Assembly: GCF_000014885.1 (NCBI RefSeq)
Contig: NC_011566.1
Span: forward strand, 4,896,501 to 4,960,500
Direction of reading: 5' to 3'
Source of the DNA: Shewanella piezotolerans WP3
Lineage (GTDB): Bacteria; Pseudomonadota; Gammaproteobacteria; Enterobacterales; Shewanellaceae
Length of the DNA: 64,000 nt
Shown here: positions 43,947-52,108 of the stretch, in pieces
Numbering within the stretch: the stretch's first letter is position 1
Layout: the number at the start of each line of letters is the position of its first letter
Program-made: the position numbers and the translations under genes
The notes under the pieces: generated by a model
Database searches by the model: none
The model's input: the letters and a program-made list of their open reading frames with translations, nothing else
What the model was told of the DNA's origin: nothing

Positions 43947-45019
43947 TATTGTTTAGCCGAGTTAAGAGCAACGGCTTCAGTTAAGCCACTTTTCGATGTA
44001 TCCACCTTCACTAATGCGCTCAAACCGGGGACGATTCTTACCTGTTGAATGTCACCAGAAGTTGCTGATTCAAGCCTGATCCTTACAGGGATCCTTTGTA
44101 CTATTTTGGTGAAATTTCCTGTGGCATTCTCAGCTGGTAACAAGCTAAATTTAGCACCAGATGCTGGAGCTAAACTGTCTATCACTCCAATAAATGATTC
44201 ATTAGAAAACGCATCTAGTTCAACCGATACCTCTTGTCCAGGCTGCATGTGTTCGATTTGGGTTTCTTTAAAGTTTGCAGTTATCCATACGGCATTATCT
44301 GGAACTAAACTATAGATAGCTTGCCCTGGTTGCACGTATTGCCCCAGTAAGGCACCGCGCTTACCTACAATGCCATTAAATGGGGATGTTATTTGTGTAT
44401 CTGCCAATTGAATTTTAGCCAACGCGAGACCAGCCTGAGCTTGCTCAACGCTCGAATCGGCCTCAATAAGTTGCGATTTAAAAACGGCCAGCTCTCGTTG
44501 CTTAGCCACCAAAACCGCTTTAGCTTCATCCAGGTGAGCCAGTGCAGATTGAAAGCCTGCCTGAGCTTCGTCAACGGTATCTTGTGAGCTGTAGTTTTTA
44601 ACTTTTAGCTGTGTGGCTCGATTAAGCTGCTGCGATGAACGTATCCTTTCAGCCTCTGCAGCAGCAACGCCTGCACTCGCTTGAGTGATAAGTGCTTGCT
44701 GCAAATCAACTTGCGCTGCTAATGTCTTCAGATCGGCGTTGGCGCTAGCCAGCATGGCCTGATTTTGTGCTACTTTTGCTCTGTATTGATTATCTTCGAG
44801 TTGCGCCAATAACTGGCCTTTCTCGACATGCTGATTATCAGTGACGAAAGTCGCCGTAACATACCCCGGCACTTTAACGCTGATATTAGAGATATCAGCT
44901 TCAACATAGGCATTATCTGTCGATTCGAAGTTACGTACTTCGTTCCACCAGTAGTAGCCACCAGCAAGGATGGCTAACAGTAAAATAGGTGTAGCGATAA
45001 CTATTTTATTTACGGACAT
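43946..45019 (-). CDS. HlyD/EmrA-like membrane fusion protein
   Basis: 357 residues from ATG 45019, with GGGGAG upstream; the frame runs to 45061 without a binding site. One N-terminal helix, a biotinyl-lipoyl domain (VPGYVTATFVTDNQHVEKGQ), a long coiled-coil hairpin (about 85-190), the second lipoyl half (SPFNGIVGKRGALLGQYVQPGQ) and a beta-barrel domain. This is the full-size adaptor, in contrast to the very short one at 12.3 kb. Confidence 0.93.
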   Translation of the reverse strand: MSVNKIVIATPILLLAILAGGYYWWNEVRNFESTDNAYVEADISNISVKVPGYVTATFVTDNQHVEKGQLLAQLEDNQYRAKVAQNQAMLASANADLKTLAAQVDLQQALITQASAGVAAAEAERIRSSQQLNRATQLKVKNYSSQDTVDEAQAGFQSALAHLDEAKAVLVAKQRELAVFKSQLIEADSSVEQAQAGLALAKIQLADTQITSPFNGIVGKRGALLGQYVQPGQAIYSLVPDNAVWITANFKETQIEHMQPGQEVSVELDAFSNESFIGVIDSLAPASGAKFSLLPAENATGNFTKIVQRIPVRIRLESATSGDIQQVRIVPGLSALVKVDTSKSGLTEAVALNSAKQ

Positions 45020-45129
45020 ATATGACTCCCCAATCATTGATCCTTGATTAATGAGACTCATTTTACTACTGTCACAGTATTATTATTAGATAGCTAAAAA
45101 AATACCCACTGTTTCACAGGTGTAACAAT

Positions 45130-46062
45130 ATGGATTTGAATAGAGTGCAGATGTTTGCGCAAGTTGTAGAGCAGGGAAGTTTCACTAAAGCCGCCAAAGC
45201 ATTAGGGATCACTAAAGCCACCGTCAGCCGAAAGATTGCAGAGCTTGAAGCAGATGCTGGGGTGCAGCTGTTATTTAGGACCACTAGAGCATTAAAACTG
45301 ACAGAGGCAGGAGCAAACTACTACAACCGGGTACACCATATTTTGTCAGAGCTACAAAATGCAGAAGACCAACTTAGCGCCAGTCAGCAGACAATCACAG
45401 GCCATCTAAAAATTATCTGTCCTATAGAACTTGGACAGCTCTATTTTGGGCAAATTCTTGCTCGTTTTCTAAATGCTTATCCCCAAATAACCATTGATGC
45501 CGAACTGACAAACCGTAAAGTTGATGTCATCGGCGAAGGGGTTGATTTCTTATTCCAAATTACTGAAAAACGGAATGAAGCTCTGCAGACCTATGCCTTA
45601 CTCAATACTCCTAAGGTGCTGATGGCCAGCCCGAAATATCTTGCCAAGCATGGTACACCGCAGATCCCTGAAGATCTTAGCCAACACCAGTGCATTCGCC
45701 TTTCTACGCCCTATGTAGATAACAGCTGGTCGCTGTTTAATGGTGAGAAGTGGGTAACATTCGAACCTAAATCTAGACTAGAGACCAATAATATCACCTT
45801 GGTGCGTGAAGCCGCGATTGAAGGGCTTGGTATTGCCACAGTGCCGATGATCATCGCTAGTGAAGCGATAGAAAATGGTTCATTAGTGACAGTGCTTCAA
45901 GACTATCCGATGAAGCAAAACCTCATTACTATCAGCATGCCCAAACGAGTCTACCTTCCCAGAAAGTATCGTGTATTTACTGAGTTTCTATACAAAAACT
46001 TGTTTCAAAACTGGCATGAACAAGTCATCGATGTTCCAGATTTTATTTGTCGTCCAGAATAA
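45130..46062 (+). CDS. LysR-family regulator divergent from the emrAB-like operon
   Basis: 310 residues: N-terminal winged helix (FTKAAKALGITKATVSRKIAELEADAGVQLLFRTTR, here residues 18-53 in sequence) and a periplasmic-binding-like effector domain. The gene is transcribed away from the efflux operon, the usual arrangement for LysR regulators controlling their neighbour. The shared 110-base intergenic region should hold its operator. Confidence 0.92.
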   Translation: MDLNRVQMFAQVVEQGSFTKAAKALGITKATVSRKIAELEADAGVQLLFRTTRALKLTEAGANYYNRVHHILSELQNAEDQLSASQQTITGHLKIICPIELGQLYFGQILARFLNAYPQITIDAELTNRKVDVIGEGVDFLFQITEKRNEALQTYALLNTPKVLMASPKYLAKHGTPQIPEDLSQHQCIRLSTPYVDNSWSLFNGEKWVTFEPKSRLETNNITLVREAAIEGLGIATVPMIIASEAIENGSLVTVLQDYPMKQNLITISMPKRVYLPRKYRVFTEFLYKNLFQNWHEQVIDVPDFICRPE

Positions 46063-46152
46063 CTAAACGGTAGCAGGGCTCCAAAAAGAGCCCTAAAGAT
46101 GAGCATTATCATTGATGAGCAGCGAAACTCACTTTGCCCAGTACCAACAAGA

Positions 46153-46518
46153 TTAGCCCAGTACTTCAAAATCATCGCCAGCAAGCTTGGCACTACCATC
46201 TTGCTGCAGTACCCATAGCTCTTTATGAATGACGCCATGGGCTTTATTCATCTTCCAAGAGGAGGTCAATAACACCGTTTTCTCATCGACAACACTAAAG
46301 TTAGGCTCGATATATTCTACGCTATTAAACCCTTCATTGATAAGATTTTGCCAAAACCCTTCAATAGCATCTCTGCCCACAAACTCACCGAATGGTCGTG
46401 CGTTCATTGTTGCATTCGCTTCATATTGCCCAGCGCACTGCTTTGCGTCTTGGCTATTAAAACCACTCTTCCAAGTTTCACTCGCTAATTTAACTGCATT
46501 TAATAAAGTCGTAGACAT
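46153..46518 (-). CDS. SnoaL-like / NTF2-fold protein
   Basis: 121 residues with the pattern of the NTF2-like fold: a first helix with TWKSGFNSQDAKQCAGQYE, ANATMNARPFGEFVGRDAI, IEGFWQNLINEGF, and strands VLLTSSWKMN and KELWVLQ. ATG follows GGAGCTTAACT. Many members bind small molecules or are isomerases. It is divergent from the second LysR gene and probably its target. Confidence 0.75.
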   Translation of the reverse strand: MSTTLLNAVKLASETWKSGFNSQDAKQCAGQYEANATMNARPFGEFVGRDAIEGFWQNLINEGFNSVEYIEPNFSVVDEKTVLLTSSWKMNKAHGVIHKELWVLQQDGSAKLAGDDFEVLG

Positions 46519-46642
46519 AGTTAAGCTCCAGTAGCTGTTGTTCTTCCAAATTATGCAGCCAGTTTACAGCTAAGATTGGTATTGATAACCTAGCCAATAC
46601 AGCAACCACTGTTCGATTAAACAGAACAATGCTAGAGGTATT

Positions 46643-47560
46643 ATGGATTACTTACGTCATATGGCGATCTTCAAACAGATAGTAGATGCAGGCTCAATCA
46701 GTGCTGCGGCTGAAAACCTAGATCTATCAAAGTCGGTTGTAAGCCATCATTTAAAAAGCCTTGAGACTGCAATTGGGGTACAACTACTTCACCGTACCAC
46801 CCGTAAACAGCAACTCACCCCGGCAGGCACAGACTTTTATCAGCGTTGTATTCAATTGGCGGATATCTCTCAAACTGCTTGGCAGGAAGCTCGCGATACA
46901 GGCGGAAAGCTCGCTGGCCCATTAAGAATTAGTGCACCTCATGCGCTTATTGATTCAATCGTTGCTCCAGCTATCGCTGAACTATGTCGTGATAACGCGC
47001 AGGTAAAGCCAACGATTTCAGTTGCCGATCAACGTATTGACCTGCTCAGTGATGATGTTGATCTGGTTATTCGGGTCGGTAAACTACCTTCTAGCAATTT
47101 AATGCAGCGTAAGCTCGGCAATTTTAGGGATGTGGTCTGCGCTAGCCCAACGTATATAGAGCGACATAAGCACGAAATTGATGCAGAACATTGGCAATCT
47201 TTGGATTACATAGCCAACTCATGGCAAAAGGCAAGATTAACGCATGAGTTTGAGCCATTAGCACACCCTGCTTACGAACAAGCGTCTATGCTAAAAAAGC
47301 TAGAGTTTATCGCCAATCGATTCACCGATAATTCATCCGCTGTTTGCGCTTTAGCTAAAGCAGGCTTAGGCGTTGCACTATTACCTGAATTTGTATTTCA
47401 GCAAGCAGAGCAACAAAATCAATTGGCCATGTTAGTGCCTGACCACCAATGTCCACTTAATGCGGTTTACGCCGTACATGATTTTGGCCATAAGCCACCG
47501 CAACTGATAAAAAGCACCATTGAGCTTCTGATGCGATATTTCACCTCGAATAAAAATTAG
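46643..47560 (+). CDS. LysR-family transcriptional regulator
   Basis: 305 residues: winged helix (AAAENLDLSKSVVSHHLK near 20-37) and a substrate-binding-like domain (LRISAPHALIDSIVAP, DLLSDDVDLVIRVGKL). The IRVG element and lengths match the CrgA/AaeR-like branch. It is divergent from the SnoaL-like gene. Confidence 0.92.
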   Translation: MDYLRHMAIFKQIVDAGSISAAAENLDLSKSVVSHHLKSLETAIGVQLLHRTTRKQQLTPAGTDFYQRCIQLADISQTAWQEARDTGGKLAGPLRISAPHALIDSIVAPAIAELCRDNAQVKPTISVADQRIDLLSDDVDLVIRVGKLPSSNLMQRKLGNFRDVVCASPTYIERHKHEIDAEHWQSLDYIANSWQKARLTHEFEPLAHPAYEQASMLKKLEFIANRFTDNSSAVCALAKAGLGVALLPEFVFQQAEQQNQLAMLVPDHQCPLNAVYAVHDFGHKPPQLIKSTIELLMRYFTSNKN

Positions 47561-47684
47561 CGTAAAGCCTGCATAGCAACTTTTATTGACCGTGATTAGT
47601 ATTTTTAAAGGCCTGTACCTGATTTGTGCTAATAAAGCTGCTAACATTGCTGGCAATTTTTAAAGCTTAGTGAGAAAGATCAAG

Positions 47685-48416
47685 ATGGGCAGAGCATACC
47701 AAAACCGCAAAGAATCCATGGCGAAAACTGCTGGGCAGAAGACGAGACTCTATTCTAGATACGGAAAAGAGATCTACGTTTGCGCCAAGAATGGTGGTTT
47801 CGATCCCGACGGCAACCTAGCATTACGTCAAATGATTTCCAAGGCTAAGAAAGATCAAGTGCCTGCTCATGTTATTGAGCGTGCGATCGAAAAAGCTCGT
47901 GGCGGTGGCGGTGAAGATTATGAAAGTGCTCGCTATGAAGGTTTTGGTCCGGGTGGTTGCATGGTCATTGCTGACTGCCTAACAGATAACGGTAAGCGTA
48001 CCTTTACTCAAGTGCGTCAGGCATTCGTTAAGAATGACGCAAAACTAGGTGGCCCAGGCACTGCTGGTCACATGTTTGATCACCAAGCGGTATTCGTATT
48101 TGCTGGCGATGATGAAGATGCGATCCTTGAAATGCTAATGATGGCGGACGTTGATGTCACAGACGTAGAGCTAGAAGATGGCATGATCAGTGTCTATGCT
48201 CCACATACAGAGTTCTTCAAGGTAAAAACAGCACTCGCGGCTGAACTTCCTGCAGAAACTGAATATGTCATGGAAGAGATCACTTTCGTTCCACAAACTA
48301 TGACAGCAATTACTGATGCAGAAGAGATTGAGCAGTTTGAAAAATTCTTAGCTGCACTTGAAGATTGTGATGACGTTCAGAACGTTTACCACAATGCAGA
48401 GTTACCAGAGGCATAA
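47685..48416 (+). CDS. YebC/PmpR (TACO1) family protein
   Basis: 243 residues from ATG 47685 (MGRAYQNRKESMAKTAG). Typical blocks: LYSRYGKEIYVCAKNGG, NLALRQMISKAKKDQVPAHV near 49-68, ERAIEKARGG, YEGFGPGGC. Family members were first annotated as DNA-binding regulators; recent work links them to translation of proline-rich stretches. This one is the YeeN-like branch. Ends with a terminator. Confidence 0.92.
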   Translation: MGRAYQNRKESMAKTAGQKTRLYSRYGKEIYVCAKNGGFDPDGNLALRQMISKAKKDQVPAHVIERAIEKARGGGGEDYESARYEGFGPGGCMVIADCLTDNGKRTFTQVRQAFVKNDAKLGGPGTAGHMFDHQAVFVFAGDDEDAILEMLMMADVDVTDVELEDGMISVYAPHTEFFKVKTALAAELPAETEYVMEEITFVPQTMTAITDAEEIEQFEKFLAALEDCDDVQNVYHNAELPEA

Positions 48417-48444
48417 GATTTTCAGCAAGGTAATATCGATACGT

Positions 48445-48471
48445 AAAAGGCACTCATTGAGTGCCTTTTTT
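48445..48471 (+). terminator. rho-independent terminator after the YebC-family gene
   Basis: AAAAGGCACTCA and TGAGTGCCTTTTT form an 11-bp stem with a T-run. Confidence 0.9.
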
Positions 48472-48491
48472 AATAGTTTTATAGCTATCGA

Positions 48492-48905
48492 TTAATCTTC
48501 GATAAAGCGACTTTTAACAGCAGCCGTTGGTAACAGGCAGATAGCTCTTGTGCCAAATAGTCTATAACGCTGCTTTGCCAGTGCATTATAAAGTCTATCA
48601 CGTACTATTTTTGGTAAAAAACAGCTAAAACGTAACAGTGACCAAGGTGCATCAAGAGACTTTGCAATCTCTATTGCCGCATCACTGCGCAGATAGCATT
48701 TATCTGCCTTTATTAATATCACGCTATCTAAAGCAACCTCAGTCACACCGAACTTAGACAGATAACGCCTACCGGTGTTCGATTGCAGCGAGGCAAACAC
48801 AAACCGTTGGTGTTTATCGTGGTTAATCACGAAATTAACGACGCCGTGGCATAAATTACATATGCCATCAAAGATGATTACCTGTGATTGTGCTTGTGCT
48901 TGCAC
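48492..48905 (-). CDS. DCC-family thiol-disulfide oxidoreductase (DUF393)
   Basis: 137 residues, GTG start at 48905. FDGICNLCHGVVNFVINHD near 11-29 is the DxxCxxC motif that names the family (CNLC), and the rest is a short thioredoxin-like fold (FVFASLQSNTGRRYL). It lies 10 bases after the dsbA-like gene and is probably co-transcribed. Role unknown. Confidence 0.87.
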   Translation of the reverse strand: MQAQAQSQVIIFDGICNLCHGVVNFVINHDKHQRFVFASLQSNTGRRYLSKFGVTEVALDSVILIKADKCYLRSDAAIEIAKSLDAPWSLLRFSCFLPKIVRDRLYNALAKQRYRLFGTRAICLLPTAAVKSRFIED

Positions 48906-48915
48906 TGTCCCACCG

Positions 48916-49566
48916 TTAATTCTCAGCTAAACGCCCTTTCTCCTTTTCGACCAGAAAACGAGTAATATCCAATACCTGCTCAAAGCTTTTTGCTGATTGA
49001 TTCAGTACTAAGTAGCGGCCATTTACCACAATTGAAGGTGTGCCATCGACTTCAGACTGAGACATTAGCTTAATGGCTTGAGCAAGTTGTTGGTTAATCT
49101 CAGCCGATGCCAATTGCCGTTCAAAATCAGTCTGACTAAGTCCGAAACGCTGTAAGAACTCAGCCAGCTTTTGTGTTTGCAGTTTAATATCGCGGATCTC
49201 TCGCAATCCCATCACTTCTTGAAATAGCGCGGCATGTGCCTTATCAGCATCAGCCATATTTTGCACAATGAAAAATACCTTGGCGTGCAACTTCATAAGA
49301 TCATTCCAAATTGCGGGTGACTGCACTAGGTGAACATCTGCAGCCATGGTTTTTTGCCATTGATGCAGCGGTTTTTCAAATGACTCACAATGTGGACAGC
49401 CATACCAAAAGAACTCCATCACTTCGATCTGTTCACCGTCGGTTGCAATCGGAGTTGCAAGCGCACGATAGTTAACGCCTTCAACATAATTAGCATCGGT
49501 TGCATTTTTATCACCGCAACCAATAACGACAAAGGTCAAAAGTAACAGCGTCAGTAATTTTTTCAT
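48916..49566 (-). CDS. DsbA-like thiol:disulfide interchange protein
   Basis: 216 residues from ATG 49566 (AAGGATACTTG before it). The signal peptide carries a possible lipobox VIGC, so this may be a lipoprotein. Active site WYGCPHCESFE near 54-64 (CPHC), plus the cis-Pro in VDGTPSIVVNGRY near 177-189. It introduces disulfide bonds into periplasmic proteins. Repeat copy B lies 26 bases upstream and may alter its promoter. Confidence 0.9.
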   Translation of the reverse strand: MKKLLTLLLLTFVVIGCGDKNATDANYVEGVNYRALATPIATDGEQIEVMEFFWYGCPHCESFEKPLHQWQKTMAADVHLVQSPAIWNDLMKLHAKVFFIVQNMADADKAHAALFQEVMGLREIRDIKLQTQKLAEFLQRFGLSQTDFERQLASAEINQQLAQAIKLMSQSEVDGTPSIVVNGRYLVLNQSAKSFEQVLDITRFLVEKEKGRLAEN

Positions 49567-49592
49567 CAAGTATCCTTACGATGTATTTGTAA

Positions 49593-49854
49593 TACCAATC
49601 AGTATAAAGATTTGATCGCTCAGCGAGAGTTTAACGGCTTTGAGGTAAGGCAATGAATGAAGAGCATAGTTATTCTACGTTCAAATTCATTAACGCAGCA
49701 TCAAAGCCGCTAAAACTCGCCATTAGGAGTGTTTTTGGCTTGCTACTTCTGCGCTGAATAAACTCATAAGGGAATAACCATTTTGTCATTTATTCGCCTT
49801 GAATTAGCGTGCCGAAAACGCTCTGAGTAGATCAACTTCTTATACTGATTGGTA
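49593..49854. repeat. MITE-like repeat, copy B (inverted)
   Basis: 262 bp bounded by TACCAATCAGTATAAA and TATACTGATTGGTA. The interior is in the opposite orientation to copies A, C and D. Both sides carry TAA, a perfect 3-bp duplication. Lies just upstream of the dsbA-like gene. Confidence 0.9.
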
Positions 49855-49907
49855 TAAAAAGGTGACTGCTTAACAAATCTTTTATCAACTACCTTTTAAA
49901 TTAGCAT

Positions 49908-49934
49908 AAAAAAGGCACTCAATGAGTGCCTTTA
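49908..49934 (-). terminator. rho-independent terminator after the permease
   Basis: On the minus strand AAAGGCACTCA and TGAGTGCC end in six T. Confidence 0.85.
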
Positions 49935-49958
49935 AATCGTATAACTAATTAAGATTGA

Positions 49959-51275
49959 TTATGAGCAGCAATCTCGGCGCCACCAATTCTTGGGTAACAT
50001 GTCTAAAAATACCTTTGCCATTAGGATAGCAAGCACAACCGCTGATGAATAAACAATGGCAGCTGGCAACAAGTTATGATGCTCTCCCACTTGTGGCATT
50101 ACCACAAAGCCAAACGTATCGACCAGATAGTTAACCAAGACGCCTGAAACTAACGCGACGCCTAGCACACCACCTAAATAGCCAAACAATGCACGTTTAC
50201 CTAGCTCTTTAGTCACCACGCCTAAGGTTGCGATATTAGTTGCAGGACCTGCCAACATAAACACCAATACAGCTCCAGGTGAAACCCCAGCTAATAACAA
50301 GCCAGCAGCAATAGGCGTTGATGCTGTAGCGCAGATATACATAGGCACAGATATCAGCACCATGACTAGCATAGCTAAAATGCCATCGCCCCATTTAGCC
50401 ATAAAATCACCAGGAACATAAGTTGTGACTAGCGCAGCAAAAAACAAACCGATTAATAACCAAACTGTAGTATCGCGTACTAAATCAGTAGCAGCAAAGT
50501 GCAATCCCTTACCGATACGGCTAATAACGGATGTGCCTTTAAGCTCAGTGGCAATATCTTTAGTCGACTCACAGCAACTCTCAGCTTCAGCAGCGTCTGA
50601 ACTCTTTGAACTACAACATGATGTGCTCTCAGCCTTAGCAGCCGGTTTATCACTGCTGCAACAGCTTGATTTTACCTGCTCTGTCACTGGCGTTAAATTT
50701 AGCGGAGCGGCATTAGTAGCCTGACTCATAACACTACTCTGTGCCATTGGTTTCATCGTTACAGTGGCTTTCTTTTCACTAGCACAACAGCTGCTAGCAG
50801 CAACTTTTGGCCCAACTTTTTTACTGCTACAACAAGATGAAGCTTCAGCTTCTTTGGTATCAACGGCAGGCTTAGCCTCATCGTCATCACGACCAACCAG
50901 CAGACCAGCTACGATTGCACTGGTGACAGCAGCGATAGGCCTGACAATCGCCATAAATGGCCCAAGCAGCACGTATGATACAGTCACTGAGTCAACCCCA
51001 GTCTCTGGAGTGGATACTAGAAAGGAAGTGGTTGCCGCTTTAGATGCGCCGCTTCGGCGCAGCCCAACAGCTGCGGGAATAACGCCACAAGAACAAAGTG
51101 GCAAGGGTGCACCCAATACTGCAGCTTTGACTGTGGTTTTAACACCATGGCCACCCAGTTGCTTTTGCATCCATGCCATAGGCACAAACATTTTTAGCAT
51201 TCCAGCTAAAAATAGACCGAGTAGCAACCATGGGGCTGAATCAAGGAAAAGGTCGATAAAGTTTGCTAATAACAT
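49959..51275 (-). CDS. metal efflux permease, SO_0444 Cu/Zn family
   Basis: 438 residues: an N-terminal permease half (LGAPLPLCSCGVIPAAVGLRR, the CSCG motif near 60), a roughly 100-residue cytosolic insert, and a C-terminal half (VPMYICATASTPIAAGLL, GPATNIATLG). The insert holds five CC pairs in a repeating pattern (SSCCSSK, SSCCASE, SSCCSSD, TSCCSSK, ESCCEST), and the protein ends RDCCS. This is the cysteine-rich SO_0444 transporter type, thought to export zinc and/or copper. It starts 2 bases after the MerR regulator gene and is in the same operon. Confidence 0.93.
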   Translation of the reverse strand: MLLANFIDLFLDSAPWLLLGLFLAGMLKMFVPMAWMQKQLGGHGVKTTVKAAVLGAPLPLCSCGVIPAAVGLRRSGASKAATTSFLVSTPETGVDSVTVSYVLLGPFMAIVRPIAAVTSAIVAGLLVGRDDDEAKPAVDTKEAEASSCCSSKKVGPKVAASSCCASEKKATVTMKPMAQSSVMSQATNAAPLNLTPVTEQVKSSCCSSDKPAAKAESTSCCSSKSSDAAEAESCCESTKDIATELKGTSVISRIGKGLHFAATDLVRDTTVWLLIGLFFAALVTTYVPGDFMAKWGDGILAMLVMVLISVPMYICATASTPIAAGLLLAGVSPGAVLVFMLAGPATNIATLGVVTKELGKRALFGYLGGVLGVALVSGVLVNYLVDTFGFVVMPQVGEHHNLLPAAIVYSSAVVLAILMAKVFLDMLPKNWWRRDCCS

Positions 51276-51277
51276 AA

Positions 51278-51781
51278 CTATTTCTCTTTTGAATTCTTAC
51301 TAACTGCTTTGTTTTGGCAATTTTTAGTAAATTGTTCATCATCATGAGTATGGCTGTGATTTTCACAGCGAATATTGTCAGTACTGGATTCTAACGCTTC
51401 TAAAATGGAGCAATGTTCTGCGCTTTCAGGCCCGCCGCAACAAGCTTGGGATAACCTTTGTAGCGATAGCTGAAAATGATTTAGCTCTGCAATTTTAGCT
51501 TCTACGTTGGCTAGCTTGTCATCCACCAAACCTTTAACATCGGCACAGGCCCAATTGGACTTATCTAGTTCAATTGACAGCAGCTCGGTGATCTCAGCGA
51601 GGGTAAAACCAACCGCTTTAGCCCGTAGAATAAAACGTAAGCGTTCTGCGTCATTTTCGGTATAGATGCGATAACCAGAATCAGTCCTTGAGGAAGGCGA
51701 TAGCAAACCGTGCTTTTCGTAAAACCTTAACGTATCCGTTTTGACCTCACACAGCTGTGCTAGCTCACCAATTCGATACAT
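51278..51781 (-). CDS. MerR-family, ZntR-like zinc-responsive regulator
   Basis: 167 residues from ATG 51781 (AAGGGG upstream); the longer frame to 51880 would include the promoter. N-terminal MerR DNA-binding domain (YRIGELAQLCEVKTDTLRFYEKHGLL in order). Metal site like ZntR: NWACADVKGLVDDKL and ACCGGPESAEHCSILEAL, giving the Cys, CC, His and Cys ligands of Zn. A His/Cys tail follows (ENHSHTHDDEQ). It binds the promoter just upstream and activates the permease. Confidence 0.93.
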   Translation of the reverse strand: MYRIGELAQLCEVKTDTLRFYEKHGLLSPSSRTDSGYRIYTENDAERLRFILRAKAVGFTLAEITELLSIELDKSNWACADVKGLVDDKLANVEAKIAELNHFQLSLQRLSQACCGGPESAEHCSILEALESSTDNIRCENHSHTHDDEQFTKNCQNKAVSKNSKEK

Positions 51782-51848
51782 CGCTTTCCCCTTGTATAAA
51801 CCATTTACATTGCTAAATATCATCGCGCACATACTTGTCAATGAACCA

Positions 51849-51880
51849 AGTATAAACCTTGGAGTTGTATCCAAGGTCAA
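51849..51880 (-). promoter_or_regulatory. MerR-type promoter with 20-bp spacer
   Basis: On the minus strand: -35 TTGACC (51875-51880), -10 TATACT (51849-51854), spacer 20 bases, filled by the dyad ACCTTGGA and TCCAAGGT. The long spacer and dyad are the hallmark of MerR-controlled promoters. Position fits the merR-permease operon. Confidence 0.9.
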
Positions 51881-52018
51881 GGCTTATTCTGGCTAAAAAA
51901 TTAGATCAAAGCTTGTTCTGTTTACCGTATTGTGAAATCGCGCAGAAAAAAACACCGCCAAGGGTAAAATTACGGTAAAATACGCGCGCCGTGACGGGAG
52001 AGTATAAATAGCGAGGGA

Positions 52019-52074
52019 CTTTTGGAAAGCAGTGTAGAGGTAAGCAAGCCTAGTACTGTTCTGTTTTCCGAAAG
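52019..52074 (+). promoter_or_regulatory. structured leader of purH
   Basis: CTTTTGGAAAGCAG (52019-52032) pairs with CTGTTTTCCGAAAG (52061-52074) over 14 bp, with two G-U pairs and no mismatches. The 28-base loop is AG-rich. It lies 35 bases before the start codon. It is not a known riboswitch I recognise and has no T-run, so it may be a leader for a protein or small-molecule signal, or just a stable leader. Confidence 0.5.
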
Positions 52075-52108
52075 ATCCTTAAAATAACTACTGGACCCTG
52101 TACCTACA

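Noticed and set aside
51960..52010. Riboswitch in the purH leader
   Set aside because: The sequence does not match the ZTP or purine consensus blocks I know; only the 14-bp hairpin is reported.
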